Of a stretch of DNA of 64,000 nucleotides, positions 36,680 to 48,584 are shown one piece after another. This stretch comes from Vandiemenella viatica (taxonomy: Eukaryota > Arthropoda > Insecta > Orthoptera > Morabidae). The notes under the pieces are model-generated. The model did no database searches. It had not been told where the DNA came from and saw nothing but the letters and a program-made list of their open reading frames with translations. The position numbers were made by a program, and so were the translations under genes. The stretch is taken from positions 4,836,001 through 4,900,000 of the forward strand of contig JARYHS010006964.1 in assembly GCA_031002005.1 (NCBI GenBank), read 5' to 3'. Each line of letters opens with the position of its first letter. Positions within the stretch are counted from its first letter, which is position 1.

Positions 36680-36860
36680 CGAATCTTGTTATGACTTCCT
36701 CCACTTGAACGAGTATGGTTTTGTGAACGTGCAGAAGTGCCGGTCCAGTTAGGTGTCTACTGCCAGTGATGCTCGAAGTCAAGTTTTGAGCCTCCTAAGT
36801 GCAGAAAAAGATCTCTCTGCCAATGGGACACTATCTGGTAGTGTGGCCAGATTACACAAA
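36680..36860 (-). pseudogene. C-terminal remnant of the hAT element 2 transposase
   Basis: On the minus strand 36822-36782 reads AERSFSALRRLKT, the hallmark of the hAT dimerisation domain, in a context that also gives VPL before it. Stops follow, and the tail (through REFRRE) is only recognisable in pieces. The catalytic middle of the gene is not identifiable in 36860-38470. Confidence 0.7.
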
Positions 36861-38469
36861 TATGTGTTTACGATGGGATATATTTTAGCATGACATTTTT
36901 ATATTAGATTGGAAATCGACTTGCGGAATGTTTTGATTCCGTTGCCATTTTACTATCCACAGCCAATATTCGTTTATTATGACTGATAATGCAGTGTCGT
37001 CTATTACCTGCTTATAATCGAATGCGAGTTGCTTAATATATTGTGTCAACGTCTTCATTAGTATAGGTATAATTGACTTTCGGTACAAAAACGACTACTT
37101 GAAATAAAGTATTTCAGGAGACAAATGGTCTTGTGGATCATTTATTATTGAAACTAGAAGTATAATGTATACAGCCCTACCGAAATACTCTTCAACTGAT
37201 TGAACAGGTAGGTTATTGGCTCTATGCATTTATATCGGCACTGTTCTGGGGCATTAAATTTACATCGCAAATTTCTCGGCAAATTCTTTTGACTCTTCAA
37301 AACATTTGTTCCATTTTTTTTATCTCATAACACTCATTGTATCATTTATTGCGTCAGTAGAACTTTTTTTTAAGACAATTGAGTTCGTCTTCAATACTCT
37401 GCTTAAGGATATAGTTATACAAGTACCTGAAAAATAAAATAAGGTGTAATTCTAACTAACTGAGTAATTAATAAAATCTATGTATACTATTATAAATCTG
37501 TGAGAAACCTGCGTGTGCCTGATGTTTTGAAATGGCATCTCACAAAAAATTCTTCAGCAATTAAGATGGTACTTTCAAATATTTATAGCATATGTTCCAG
37601 ATTAAAATCTGCGAATACAGCTTGCGACTTGTATGTACTGAGGAACGGAGAATGAAATTATAACTATTTCTAGAAGGAGAAATAAGCGCACAGATCACTC
37701 TGTATTCGATATGAGCATTCAATAAACACTGACAAAAGATCACACTACGATCATGCTTAGATTCTGTTTTATTTTTTCACTTCGATTATTTAGTTCTCAG
37801 TTTTGTACACTAAAATAAAAATAATACGTGGTCACAATCTTAAACGTAATAAGAATCTTAAAATGAATAGTTTTGGGATAGTCATTATTAATTCGCACTT
37901 TACCAGCACTAAAAACCTTCAACTTCCTAGCCAGTACTGTTACATTTACTCATTGCTTTTCAGAGATCAGAGCAAGAACATTATTACATATTCAATCATA
38001 CTATTCGTTTAAAAGCATAAAAATTAATGCAACTGATAAACTAATAGCTCCGGAGTAGGAAATTTTGCTCTTACGGCAAAAAGTAAAACGGTGATTACAT
38101 GTCAGCTAGATACGAAGCCCGACAGAAAGGAAGGTTTGAATACAGTGACCAGGGAATTTATTTTTCGCAGTTGCAGTCGCAGTTGTTATTAAGTAACGTT
38201 CATAACTTTGATTTTTTAATGTACATTTTAGATTGTAATTTAAATCGACATAAAGTTCGAATTACTTACGAACTATTTGACGAAAACAATATGGAACCAC
38301 TGAAATTAAAAAAATCAACTAGGAATCCTAAAATCTTATGCTACATGGCGCGAATTACAGAACTAAATCCATCGTTCCTTATACATTAACAAAAGTTGAC
38401 AGCAGTCATTCCGTCCAGGGTACATTTCAAAGTAACCACAACCTCCAGTAATACTGCCGTTCGAAAATC

Positions 38470-39970
38470 AAAGATGCTTAATTTAATTTAATTTTGATTG
38501 CACCCTTCTTGGTCTTTTCATGCACCCACCTACATTTGCCCTCTCCAAATTTCAACTTTAAATTCTTTCAACTTTTTTGGTTAATTGTTCATTATTTCTC
38601 TTGGTAACTTATTCCAATCCCTGACTCCCTTACCTAAAAACAGAATCTTCCTACACCTTTGTGCCTGAAATCTAGTGTCAGCTTGTAGTCATGGTTATCT
38701 TTTCCCATACTTGCATTACTTTTCATACCTATTGCAATATCTTTCCATGCCTCATCGCCAGTATACGCCTTGTAGACTCCTATGACCCTCTTCACCCTCC
38801 TCCTGTCTTGCAATGAATCCCATTCCAGCTCTTTTATCATATCTGTTACTGACTGCATTCGGCAATAATTTCCAGAAACAAATCTAGCAGCCCTTTTTTG
38901 CACCCTCTCCAACTCCTGTATTTGATACTCAAAATGTGGGTCCCGTACTACACTACCATATTCGAGCAATGGTCTGACCAAAGTTTTGTAACCCACTTCC
39001 TTTACTTCTCTCGTACATCCCCTCATCACTCTTATCGACAAGTGCAGAATTTTGAAACCTCCCTTTCCTACTGCCCGTCCAATGTGTCCTGCCCAGTTAA
39101 GCTTGTTATCAAATGTAATACTAAGATATTTACATTTCAAGTCATTAACAAGCAATTCTTTCCCCACCTTTAGTTTTTTATCTGTGTATCTAATAAGCTA
39201 TATCTTCACTGCATTTATCTTCATCTCATGTTTACCAACCCAACTACGTATCATGTCCAGATCACCCTGCAGCTGTTCGCAGTCCTCTTCCTGTTTTTAT
39301 CCTTTTATATAGCATTATGTCATTCGCAGAAAATACAAATTCTGTAGTAAACCAACACAATTATTCATCAGAATAATGAATAGCAATGGTTCCAATACAT
39401 TACCGTGTAGCACTTTCATTTTTACTTCCACTTCTTTTGATATGCTGCATTTCCTAAGCTAACTTTTTGTTTTCTACCTTTTAAAAATTCTTCTACCCAC
39501 CATACACTTTCTCATCCATTCCAATAGTTTTTACCTTATTTACTATAATTTTGTGGCTCACTCTGTCAAAAGCCTTTGAAAGATCTAGTGCTATACTGTC
39601 AGTTTGGCCTCCCTTGTCCATTTAATCCGAAATATCTTGCATATATACCACCAACCAAGTTTCTCATGAATAATCTTGCCTAAAGGGTAGTTGAAAACCA
39701 CTTACACTCCTCACACATATTTCTCCATTAATTTACCTACCACTGATCTGAAACTGATTGACCTATACTTTTCGACTCTATTACTCACTCCTCCTTTATG
39801 TACCGGCGCTACTATCACACTTTTTCAGTCCTCTGGTATGCATAAAGGATCCAGACTCAATTTAAATATTTCTAGATAAGGTACAATGCCACATCTGGCT
39901 ATCTTTAAGATATCTGTTGTAATATTATCTACACCAGCCCCTTAAAAATTTTTCGCTGGTGAGTTAGCAA
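38470..39970 (-). mobile_element. CR1/Jockey-like LINE (copy 2), inserted in hAT element 2
   Basis: 5'-truncated. On the minus strand: DLSKAFDRVSHKIIV (plus 39540-39590), a degenerate active-site box FSANDIMLY where F/YADD is expected (near 39330), then a 177-codon open piece 39167-38634. That piece contains LSITFDNKLNWAGHIGRAVG, TLVRPLLEYGSVV, ELERVQKRAARFVSGNY and SVTDMIKELEWDSLQDRRRV. These are the thumb and C-terminal motifs of CR1/Jockey-type reverse transcriptases. Stops upstream make it inactive. Confidence 0.85.
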
Positions 39971-40057
39971 CACACCATTTTTACCAAGAAAATCATCGAA
40001 AGCTATTAATGGTTCTTTTATGAATCGTTTTAGAGGAGTTTTTGACTGTGTGGCAAC

Positions 40058-40516
40058 TCAAGGGCGATACTGTAAATAAAACATAATTATTTCAGTAAAG
40101 GTCTTGGTCTTTATGCGATAAAACAAGCCAGTGAAACTTGTCAATGTGTGACTTCTAAAATATATATATATATATATATATCTACAGTGTGGGAAAACAT
40201 AAATTTGAGAAGGCAAATAATGTTTGTCGATCAATATAACTCTTGTGGAAACGTCTAGGTATTTTCTTACAAACGATCCAATATCTGAAGAAAATGTCGA
40301 TTGAGAAAACAAACTTTTTATCGGATTAGAACTGGAAGTCGACGTACACGAAATCGGCAAGCATAGAACAGCTTCAGCAGGAGTAATATTTACTTCTTCA
40401 TCTAAGGTTAAGGTAGTTGTTGAAGCATCGGCAGCACACATATTATGATATGCATTAGTGCTCAGTATAGGTAAATGTTTTTGGTGTTTATCAATCTCAA
40501 ACCTAGGTTTCTTCAT
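40058..40516 (-). pseudogene. N-terminal remnant of a hAT-type transposase
   Basis: Open for 152 codons on the minus strand (MKKPRFEIDKHQKHLPIL, later FSSDIGSFVRKYLDVSTRV), then running into a (TA)n run. Its position at the transposase 5' side of hAT element 2 suggests it is the N-terminus of that element's gene. The family call rests on position more than on motifs. Confidence 0.45.
40160..40181. repeat. (TA)n microsatellite
   Basis: Eleven TA units inside the N-terminal transposase remnant. Confidence 0.9.
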
Positions 40517-41014
40517 AAAAGAATGAATCTATCTTTCTAAATAAACCACTACATGCATTACGTTTCGACACACCAGCACAATCACATTTTTCGATGCATA
40601 CTGTAGTAAAAAACACCCGTGTCATAACTAAAATGACAAGTATTTATGTAAATACATCAAACGGTTTAGTGGCGAGAAGCGGTCGAGCTACGTGGCTGTG
40701 ACGTCACCGAACATCGGACGCGCAGCCGCGAACGAATAGTACGACGCGCGGCGCGACGCGGCAAAATCAAAATTTGCAATTTCGTGCACAATATTCAGTT
40801 CACAATGACCTGATCGGATACAACATAAAATTATAAACAGCATACAGTCGCATTTTGACTGTCGTGTATGTTTTTGTGAGATCTGGCCATCCATTATTCA
40901 ACGTAATCTTATTTAATTAAAATCAGTGAATTTAAAAATATTATCAGAGGCCGAGCCCAGGGGGGGGGTCATGACCCCCATGACCCCCCCCTTGGATCCG
41001 CCAATGTTGGTCCT

Positions 41015-41724
41015 AAACGGCCTCTAAATTCTCCTTGGAGCAAAAACGCCCACTATTACGTCTTCAATGCCGACCATAGGTCGGTACCACCCCTGTTAGG
41101 AACTACCAGATTACAACATGTGAATTGGAAGGGATCTTTAATATCAAAACGACAAACAGGCCCCCTGATTGTAAGTCTGTTAATTTTTCATTTTTGCGTT
41201 TTAATTTTTTAATTTTTTCCTGATAAAGTAATAACCTTGTTAGTGTCATAATACTAACGAATTTAAGTTGTCACTATTAGTAACTTATAAGTTTCATTAT
41301 GAAGTGATAATATTATATGCTAAGTCTTAGTAGTACATATAAATGCAATATTATTACAATCATAAGAGTATATTGTAAAATTATTATTCAAAAAATCTTG
41401 TATTACCTATTAGATAACGTTATTTGCTGTCAACACCATTTTATGTACCTCCTAGCAAGCTGAAACGTACTATGTAATAATTATTTTCTTATTGCTGTAA
41501 CAGATGCCCATGGAATGCTATTCGTGTTTCACTGAGCAACAATGAGATCATTGATGAGGTGCTTTGACAGCAAGGCTCTGCAAGATGTTAACTTACCAAC
41601 AGCTCATCCAGCTAAAAGAATATCCCAATATTTCACTATTGTGTCAGCAGAAAGACAACGTACGAGAGTATGCCGAAAAGCTTTTGATGGCTTGCATGGG
41701 TCTCTTATGATTAATAATTTTAAT
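41015..41724. other. No recognised feature
   Basis: AT-rich. A 75-codon frame at 41542-41769 has no family motif and overlaps the LINE 3' end. Confidence 0.45.
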
Positions 41725-42010
41725 TGCAATGGAGCTAACGCTCCGGTGGCAATTCCCCTAGTCATCTAATTACCCCTATTATTTTATATATATATAATTA
41801 TAGTGTTAAATCCCTCTCTTTTCCGATTAACAAATTTTAATTTTAAAGTACTTAAGAGTTTTTGGTAAATTATTCGTCACTTGACTTGGCAATTTGATCC
41901 AATCCCTGACATCCTTATCAACAAAACAAAATTCTCCCCCTCCCTTATGCATGAAATATCTGATAAAAGAATTCGACGCCTCTCCCATTTGCTTCTACGA
42001 GGTAAATTCG
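41725..42010 (-). mobile_element. CR1/Jockey-like LINE, 3' end (copy 3)
   Basis: The minus strand reads FCFVDKDVRDWIKLPSQVTN, then NLPKTLKYFKIKI and a stop. The 3' non-coding end follows, with the hairpin GGAGC-GTTA-GCTCC (41731-41755). The same hairpin with another loop ends the copy at 48266-50990. Confidence 0.78.
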
Positions 42011-42329
42011 AAAGGATATTATTGGTATCAATTGTCCCTGTGATAATGTTTTTTCACTTTCTGTTTGTGGGATAGTTGAGAAGCACATCGATTCATTTAT
42101 CGTGTAAAAATAAATGTTAGTTTGTTTCTCTTCTATGCATTCCTACACAACTCGCCCGATTATGTTTAAAATTAGGTGAGTTGTTGTATGGGCATTGATG
42201 AAGGTATCGGACACTAAACATTTTTTTAAAAAAAACTCACTCCCTCCTCCGCGTCACCCTAATTCAAGAAAATTTACAGTTTTTATTTTATTTTTTTGCA
42301 AATATCTCCAAAACAGTAGGGAAATCGGC

Positions 42330-43160
42330 TAAAGTGGATAGTGATATTCTAAAAGCCCGTAAATTTTCCTGTTTATTGGCTCTGAAATAATTGCTATTGG
42401 AGAAGTATTAACGAGAAATTTGAACATGAACTTTAAAAATGGTTTTAAAGTTGGTGCGGTGACATACATACTCGCAATTTTTATTCGATCTTGATGAAAC
42501 TTTGAACACGTGTATGTTGAAAAAAAGAGAGAACAATACTGTTTACATTTGGTTTGTAAAAACTCAGCTCCTATCCCCATTACTCTCCCCCTTAATTTTG
42601 CAGATTTTCCTGATACAAACCCATAGCTTTCATCCGATTTCGATAAAACTTTGCACACGTGTACTTTAAAACAAAGAAAAAAATACTGTCCATTTTTTGT
42701 TTACAAAAACCCAACCTCTCTTCCCCTTCACCCCTTAATTTTTGCAAATGTCTTTATACATATCCACAATATCGGTGGAACTTTACACACGTATACCTTA
42801 AAACAAAGAGAAAATTGGCTTAATTTGTTTACAAAAACCGCTTCCTCTCCTGCATCATCTTCCTTAAGCGAAATTGACACATGAAACTATCCAGGTTTTG
42901 CTCTCAAACGTGGTGGAAATCGGTGACATACTGAAAGCCCAAACATATCCTGTCAAACAGCGTTGGACCGATTCCGATCGGACAATTGCTGACAAAGTAA
43001 TCAGAACTTGAAATTTAAAATTTTAAAGTTGGTGTGGCGACACAGAAATCTAGTATTTATCTGATCTCGACAGATTTTTGAGAACATGTTTTTTAAAAGA
43101 AGGTGTAAAAATAATGTTAACATTTATTTTACAAAATTGCACCCGCTCTACTCATTCATC
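42330..43160. repeat. Degenerate tandem repeats of about 145 bp
   Basis: Four diverged units, near 42450, 42600, 42745 and 43005. Each has a (a/t)tcgat(c/a)t(t/c)gat-like start, then aaactttgcacacgtgta, a purine-rich tract, a ttgtttacaaaaacc block and a pyrimidine-rich tract with cccctta. No coding frame persists. The family is not identified; this design occurs in non-coding parts of some DNA elements. Confidence 0.6.
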
Positions 43161-43364
43161 CCTCTATAGAAATATTTACACAATCAATTTTTTAGTTTTC
43201 TTTTGTATATAGATATCTTCAAAGCGACAGAAAAATCTGCCAAAGTGGATGGTGATGGAGAATGTTTATGACAATCCGATCAAAAGGGATAAATCCAGCC
43301 CCCAAACAACGTCGGACATTCTGCTAGCTCCCTATAATAGAACGTATTTTTTCAGGGATGAAAA

Positions 43365-46000
43365 AGCTATTTAGGTGCTCCACTTGATGTGAAGAAAATG
43401 CATAACCTATTCAAAGAACAGCATCCTGACTAAGGATTGCAATCCAGCAGTGTTTTCAATCCCGCGGGATCCCGCAAACAGTAACGCATGTATTTAAAAT
43501 GTAGTTACTTCAAACGTTAATAATTTAAATAATAATTAAATTAATAAATCAATTTAATGTTAAATGATAAAAATTAATAGATAGCATTATTTAATTGGTA
43601 AAAATGATATTAAAAGTTTTTAGCATGTCTTAAGTACTTTTCGAGGTTTTACATTTTTGTTTTTTAATCTAAACCAATTTTTTAAATAAATAATAAAAAT
43701 GGAAAATATTCAGAGTTAGGTCATATTTTGTCCCTTACAATACATCACATGAATTTAAAAAACATGGTTTGCTTAGTGGACAAGTTACCAGAGTTTTTTT
43801 TTTTTTTTTTTAAATTCTAAATTATCGTTCCATAACACCGAGAGAAAGCATTCCATTTCACAAAGTGAAGTGAATATACTCTGTAAAGTGTAGACTTGGC
43901 TCAGAACAAGATCTCATAACTTTTTGTCTCTGCACGAGCACGAGCACGAGACTTGGCTTTTTTTTTTTTTTTTAAACAAAAATTGTTTTATGGGATTCAT
44001 TATTATATCTCCTGATTCCTTGATTGATCTGACAGTGATTCAATTTTATTGAAGGAAACTACTCACAAACACTAAACTGTCAAATATTTCATTTTCACAT
44101 ATGTGGCCGTAACGACGTTTTAGAGTGGAAATTATTACCTTTTAGTAAGAAAGGAGAATTTCTCGGCGAATGATTGCATTAGAGTTTTCATGGGTTGTAT
44201 CTCTGGATTTCATTGTAAATACACGAGATTTCACACGTGAGGGAGAAGGCGGAGGCAGCCGTCGAAGTATAGTGTTCTCACAACACAATTCATCGATACA
44301 CCCGTGAAAACTTCATTGTAACTTTTTGCCTTTAGTCGAAATAATAACGAGGATAATTAATCTATAGCCTGTGCGGCACATGTAAGCAGGCAGCTTTCGT
44401 CAAAGAAATGCATAGAGGCAGCGGCCAAAACAACAATAAGTTCAAAGGATATACAATTGCCTTTTGATAGCTGCTAAATAAATAGTTATGCGATTAAAAT
44501 TACGATAACATTAGTTTACTATCAAAGAATAATCAAATTTTCAGACGCAAAAAAGGAAATTGTCACAATAACTTTATCTGCAAATACAGAAAATGGGAAT
44601 AATGAAACCGTGAATAAAAAGCTGTAACTGTGTAGTTCAGATAACGTTTGCAACACACAAAAAATAATTATATAGTTAGAAAATCGTACTAAATACGCAA
44701 CATAACTGAAATTACATAAATGTCTACTCGAAAATGAATTCGTAAAAGTGTATCTATTTACTTACGAATGACGAAGGTTGACAAAAACAAACGTTTGTTC
44801 ACACGCGCCAAATGCAAACTGGAAGGGTATAGGCAAACAGTGCAATACATCCGATAGAGACCGAGTGGGGCAGCGAGTCATGAACTGACACGCGTTTTAT
44901 CCGCATTTTGCGGATTGCGGATCCGCTTAATTTTGTGCGGGATCTGTCAGACTGTCTAATGATTCGGGATCCCGCGGAATTGCGGGATCCCGCTTTGCTG
45001 GATTGCAATCCCTATTCCTGACGTTAATGTCGAGTTCAAGTTTAATCTAAGGTTTTTTATTGAAAAATTTTCTTTGAGATTCGGACGCCCTGAAGTTGAT
45101 ACTTGAGTAACATGTTATTAATTAGACATTAAGATTAAAAGTGATTCTTCATTCTGTGATTCTGTAAAAGAGTTGTTTCTGCAGAACACACGATTCACAG
45201 ACGTAAGACCAAAAATTTTATTCCCGGATTAAACTCGTAACTCAAATGTGCAAATATCTAGATGATGTCTTGGGGAATAATTTTGATTTCATGCAAACCC
45301 CCCCCCTCCCCTTCCGTATATTACTGTACAAGATATGTTCTGTCTTCGCCAGCTGTGGGTGAATTATTTTGGCATTTATAACTTCACATCTCGGTTATCT
45401 ACGTTTTTCATCTACTATGAAGGCATGGCGAAGAAAGGTACAATTGAAGTTTGTTCTATGCTTTTGAAATAATTGATAAATGTATCCCTTCTACTGTCAT
45501 ACAACTGCAAATTTTCCCAGACAAGTGCCCCAGCCAAAATAAAAACAATTCAGTAATACTGTTTTTACTCATTTTAACAGTAACAGAACGTTTTGCCGAG
45601 ATACACCACTATGAAGTCATACAGAGATACTTTTACTTCCCCAATGATCACAATTCTGGCATACTTAAAAATAAAAGAGCGGATTTATATTCCAAATCAA
45701 TAGAAGGATATTATTCTTTCGGCGAAAAGTGCATTCCTAGTTATGGCTCTTGATATAGACGAAGATTTAGATGTTAAGAGATGATAGAGCTCTTATTTCA
45801 AGAAATCGTCTTTGTCGACTGAATCATGTGGAAAGAAAACACCTAAGGAGCAGAAAAATGCTTTACAGCCATCCTCATACTTGGCTTTCAACTACTCTTC
45901 GAACACAAAGTGCTCAATTGGTGCTAACACTTTCATAGGGGGGTTGAATATTTAAAAAAAAAACAGTTTTTTTTAAAAAAAAAAAAAAACACACAGGTGA
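43365..46000 (+). pseudogene. DUF7869-like (DDE-type) transposase, split by a hAT
   Basis: Fragments in order: YLGAPLDVKKMHNLFKEQHPD (43370-43430), interrupted by the hAT. It resumes without loss of sense after the target duplication as VNVEFKFNLRFFIEKFSLRF, then GRPEVDT (to about 45100). Then RQLWVNYFGIYN and YEGMAKKGTIEVCSMLLK (45347-45470). After a frameshift comes LQIFPDKCPSQNKNNSVILF (45505-45565, with the (G/S)QNKN signature), then RFAEIHHYEVIQRYFYF. These blocks follow the order in DUF7869-containing transposon proteins of insects. Several stops; inactive. The assignment is from memory of the motifs. Confidence 0.65.
43431..45014. mobile_element. Non-autonomous hAT, 1.6 kb
   Basis: The ends are inverted: left taaggattgcaatccagca, right reversed tagggattgcaatccagca. 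The flanks are atcctgac (43423-43430) and ttcctgac (45015-45022), an 8-bp duplication with one mismatch. The perfect palindrome GCGGGATCCCGC occurs near 43472 on the left and again at the right end (about 44980), with close variants around it. No transposase frame is visible inside. Confidence 0.88.
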
Positions 46001-46250
46001 GACAGTTGTCTGTAATAAAATTTCCATAAAGTATAGCAAGGTGGCCAACATAAGACAAACCAAGCTCTACATAGAAGAAAAACACCTGGCATCAAAAGCA
46101 AATTTTTGCAGTAGCCAACAACTCAGGGCCGCCTACAATAAATCTCTGATGAGGCAGGCGACTCATTTTAGTTTTCAAATAATTTCATGTTTAGAAATAA
46201 TTAGCAAGCCGCTGAATCCCTGCGATTTTTATTCTTTCCTTTTTTAATGT

Positions 46251-47754
46251 TGTGATAATTTCTGTTTTTTTTAAGATTACCATTTTGTGTAACTGTATGT
46301 CATAATTTCTAATAATTTGATGTTATAATAATTCATTCCACCAAATAAGTACTACCATTAGTTTGATTGGATTTTTCAGTGATCATTTCCTATTTTACAA
46401 CTACTGACTGTCAAAATAGTACAAATTCAAAATTTTAAATTTATATAAAGTCATAAACTTTCAACTAAAAATTACGTTTAAGGTTTCAAATTGCCCATTG
46501 CGTGCATCTGTATGTATGCCAATAACTTGTTTATTCCTGTTTTTGGAAGAAGTATAAACAGTTTTGTGTCTCCCTTGTAAAAGTAAGAAAAGTTGACTGA
46601 TGCCCTTTCTGACCTATGCAATTCAATTAGATTCACACTTTCTTCCCTTTTCCTGCCATTCGTCAGATTATTATTACAACTTCGTCGAAAAACCATAAAA
46701 CTTATCCAGTGTTTAATTACATTAAGTAAAAGCGCGCAAGTATATAAAAATTACTAAACCAAAGAGAATAAACTCTCTACCAGAATACTAAACTTCAAAT
46801 TACCACGAGTAAGGTTAAACCTTAAAAGCACATAAACAAACTTAGTATATGTGGATGAATTTACTGTATAAATAGTTCTTTCTAACACTTACCGACAAAG
46901 AAACGTTTATATCCCGTGCCGTGACTATTTGAAACTGCAATATGTACGAAACTCACGCGAACTCAACCACTGAATAAATGAGTTAAAAGTGCGATCGCAT
47001 CTCCAGCAAGCAAGAGCGAGAGCTTCGACCATGTGAATGCGTGGCAAGAGAGAACGGGTCAGCACGAGCGCTGGGGTATACACAACCATGTATTTCGATC
47101 CAGACACAACAATAGCGTAACGGAGTGTTCTCCCTCCTAAAGGTGGAAAGGATAACAGATTGGAGACCTATCAGGTCTTCCTTCTGGTTTAGCTATTTAA
47201 CACTTGCTTATACTTCGCAAAAACCTCATACCAGTATCAATTAATTTATAAAACGTATGTCTTGTTTACAAAACTGAAATAATGCTATTTAAGCTTATAA
47301 TAAATAATCGACGCTTGTGTTTACTTACATCGAAGTTTTAACATTGCGCAATTCGTATGAGCCAAAGTCGATGTCTGACGCGAATAATCTGCCAAGTTCT
47401 ACGGCGTCAATTTTGTGCAAATTGTTACTGTTTGTTCAGCTAAATCCTCGTTCCATAGCTAATTACGCTTGTCTTTCAGCATATAACTGAGAATAATTGT
47501 ATTCACGATACAAAAGCTCCTACAAACGAATAATTTAAGACGAAAAGTCTTTAATAACTTTGCCGTCTGGGAAGGTGTGACGTAATCCTTTCTCAATGAC
47601 GTTCGCGGTCACTTGACTGAATGCCTGATTTTTCCGAATTTATTTTCTAAAAATAATAATAATCTTTATCTTTTATAATAAATAATTTTGTTTTTTGTTA
47701 TCTCTTTAGCATGATTAGTCATTAAAAACTGCTATGCGTCCGATTTATTCTTAG
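46251..47754. other. No recognised gene
   Basis: AT-rich; short frames on both strands lack motifs. No terminal repeats were found. Confidence 0.45.
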
Positions 47755-48584
47755 TTGACACAGCCAATTAGCGACCAAACAGAAATAACCAACTATGTAA
47801 ACAATTGCTTCTCTAGCATAACTGCAGAACATCAGACAAAATTTCCAAATACACAAACATATCAAAACTGTCATATTGAAGTGAATTCCATAATCCTAAA
47901 CCCAGTAACAGAGGAAGTGGTGGATAAAACAGACCTCAGAATAAAAAATAAAAAGCTGTCGGTTTAGATGAGGGGCACATGTTTCTAATAAAATTTGTAT
48001 ACATATCCTTCGAGCCCCATTAGTATATGTAATAAATGAGTCTTCACAACTGGTGCATTTCCTGACTTCCTCAAATAAGCAAAGATCCTATCTATATTAT
48101 AAAATGGAAGTAATGAAGATGTAGAACATTACTGGCCGATTTCTATAATGTAAACTTTCTCCAAAATTTTTGAATCACTTATAAAAGATAGCTTAAACAG
48201 CTTCATGAGCAAATATAATATCCTTAGCAAATTACGGTATGGTGTCCAGGCAGGAAAAGGAACAATCTAGTTGGGTTCGTAAACATGGGATGAAGATAAA
48301 TGGAAACAAGAGTCAGCTTATTAGATACACAAATAAAAAACAAAAGGTTAGTTATCTATATAAGGTTGAGAAAGTATTGCTTGCTTAAGACTTGAAATGG
48401 AAATATCTTGTCATTACTTTTGATAACAATCTTAACTGGGCAGGACACATTGGACATGTGGTAGTAAAAGTGTTCAAAGTTCTGCACTTGTTGGAGAGAG
48501 TGATGAGGGGACCTACGGGAGAAGTAAAGGACCTGGGTTACAAAACTTTGGTCAGACCATTGCTCGAATATGGTATACTATGTT

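Larger units (their letters stand above)
36498..41006 (-). mobile_element. hAT element 2, 4.5 kb, perfect 8-bp target duplication
   Basis: The left end is caagggcggatccag; the right end, reversed, is cattggcggatccaag. The flanking 8-mers are identical, TTGGTCCT (36490-36497 and 41007-41014). Poly-C/poly-G blocks follow both ends. It contains pieces of a minus-strand hAT transposase and a LINE that inserted later. Near its 5' side (40690-40760) a GC-rich stretch with the CRE-like palindrome tgacgtca may be the old promoter. Confidence 0.92.

Noticed and set aside
38099..38389. 96-codon frame on the plus strand inside hAT element 2
   Set aside because: No motif; opposite to the transposase remnants; probably chance.
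41076..41096. Possible right end (reversed: caggggtggtaccgacc) for hAT element 1
   Set aside because: The match to cagtggcggatc is short and the flanks do not give the 8-bp duplication expected from 33886-33893.
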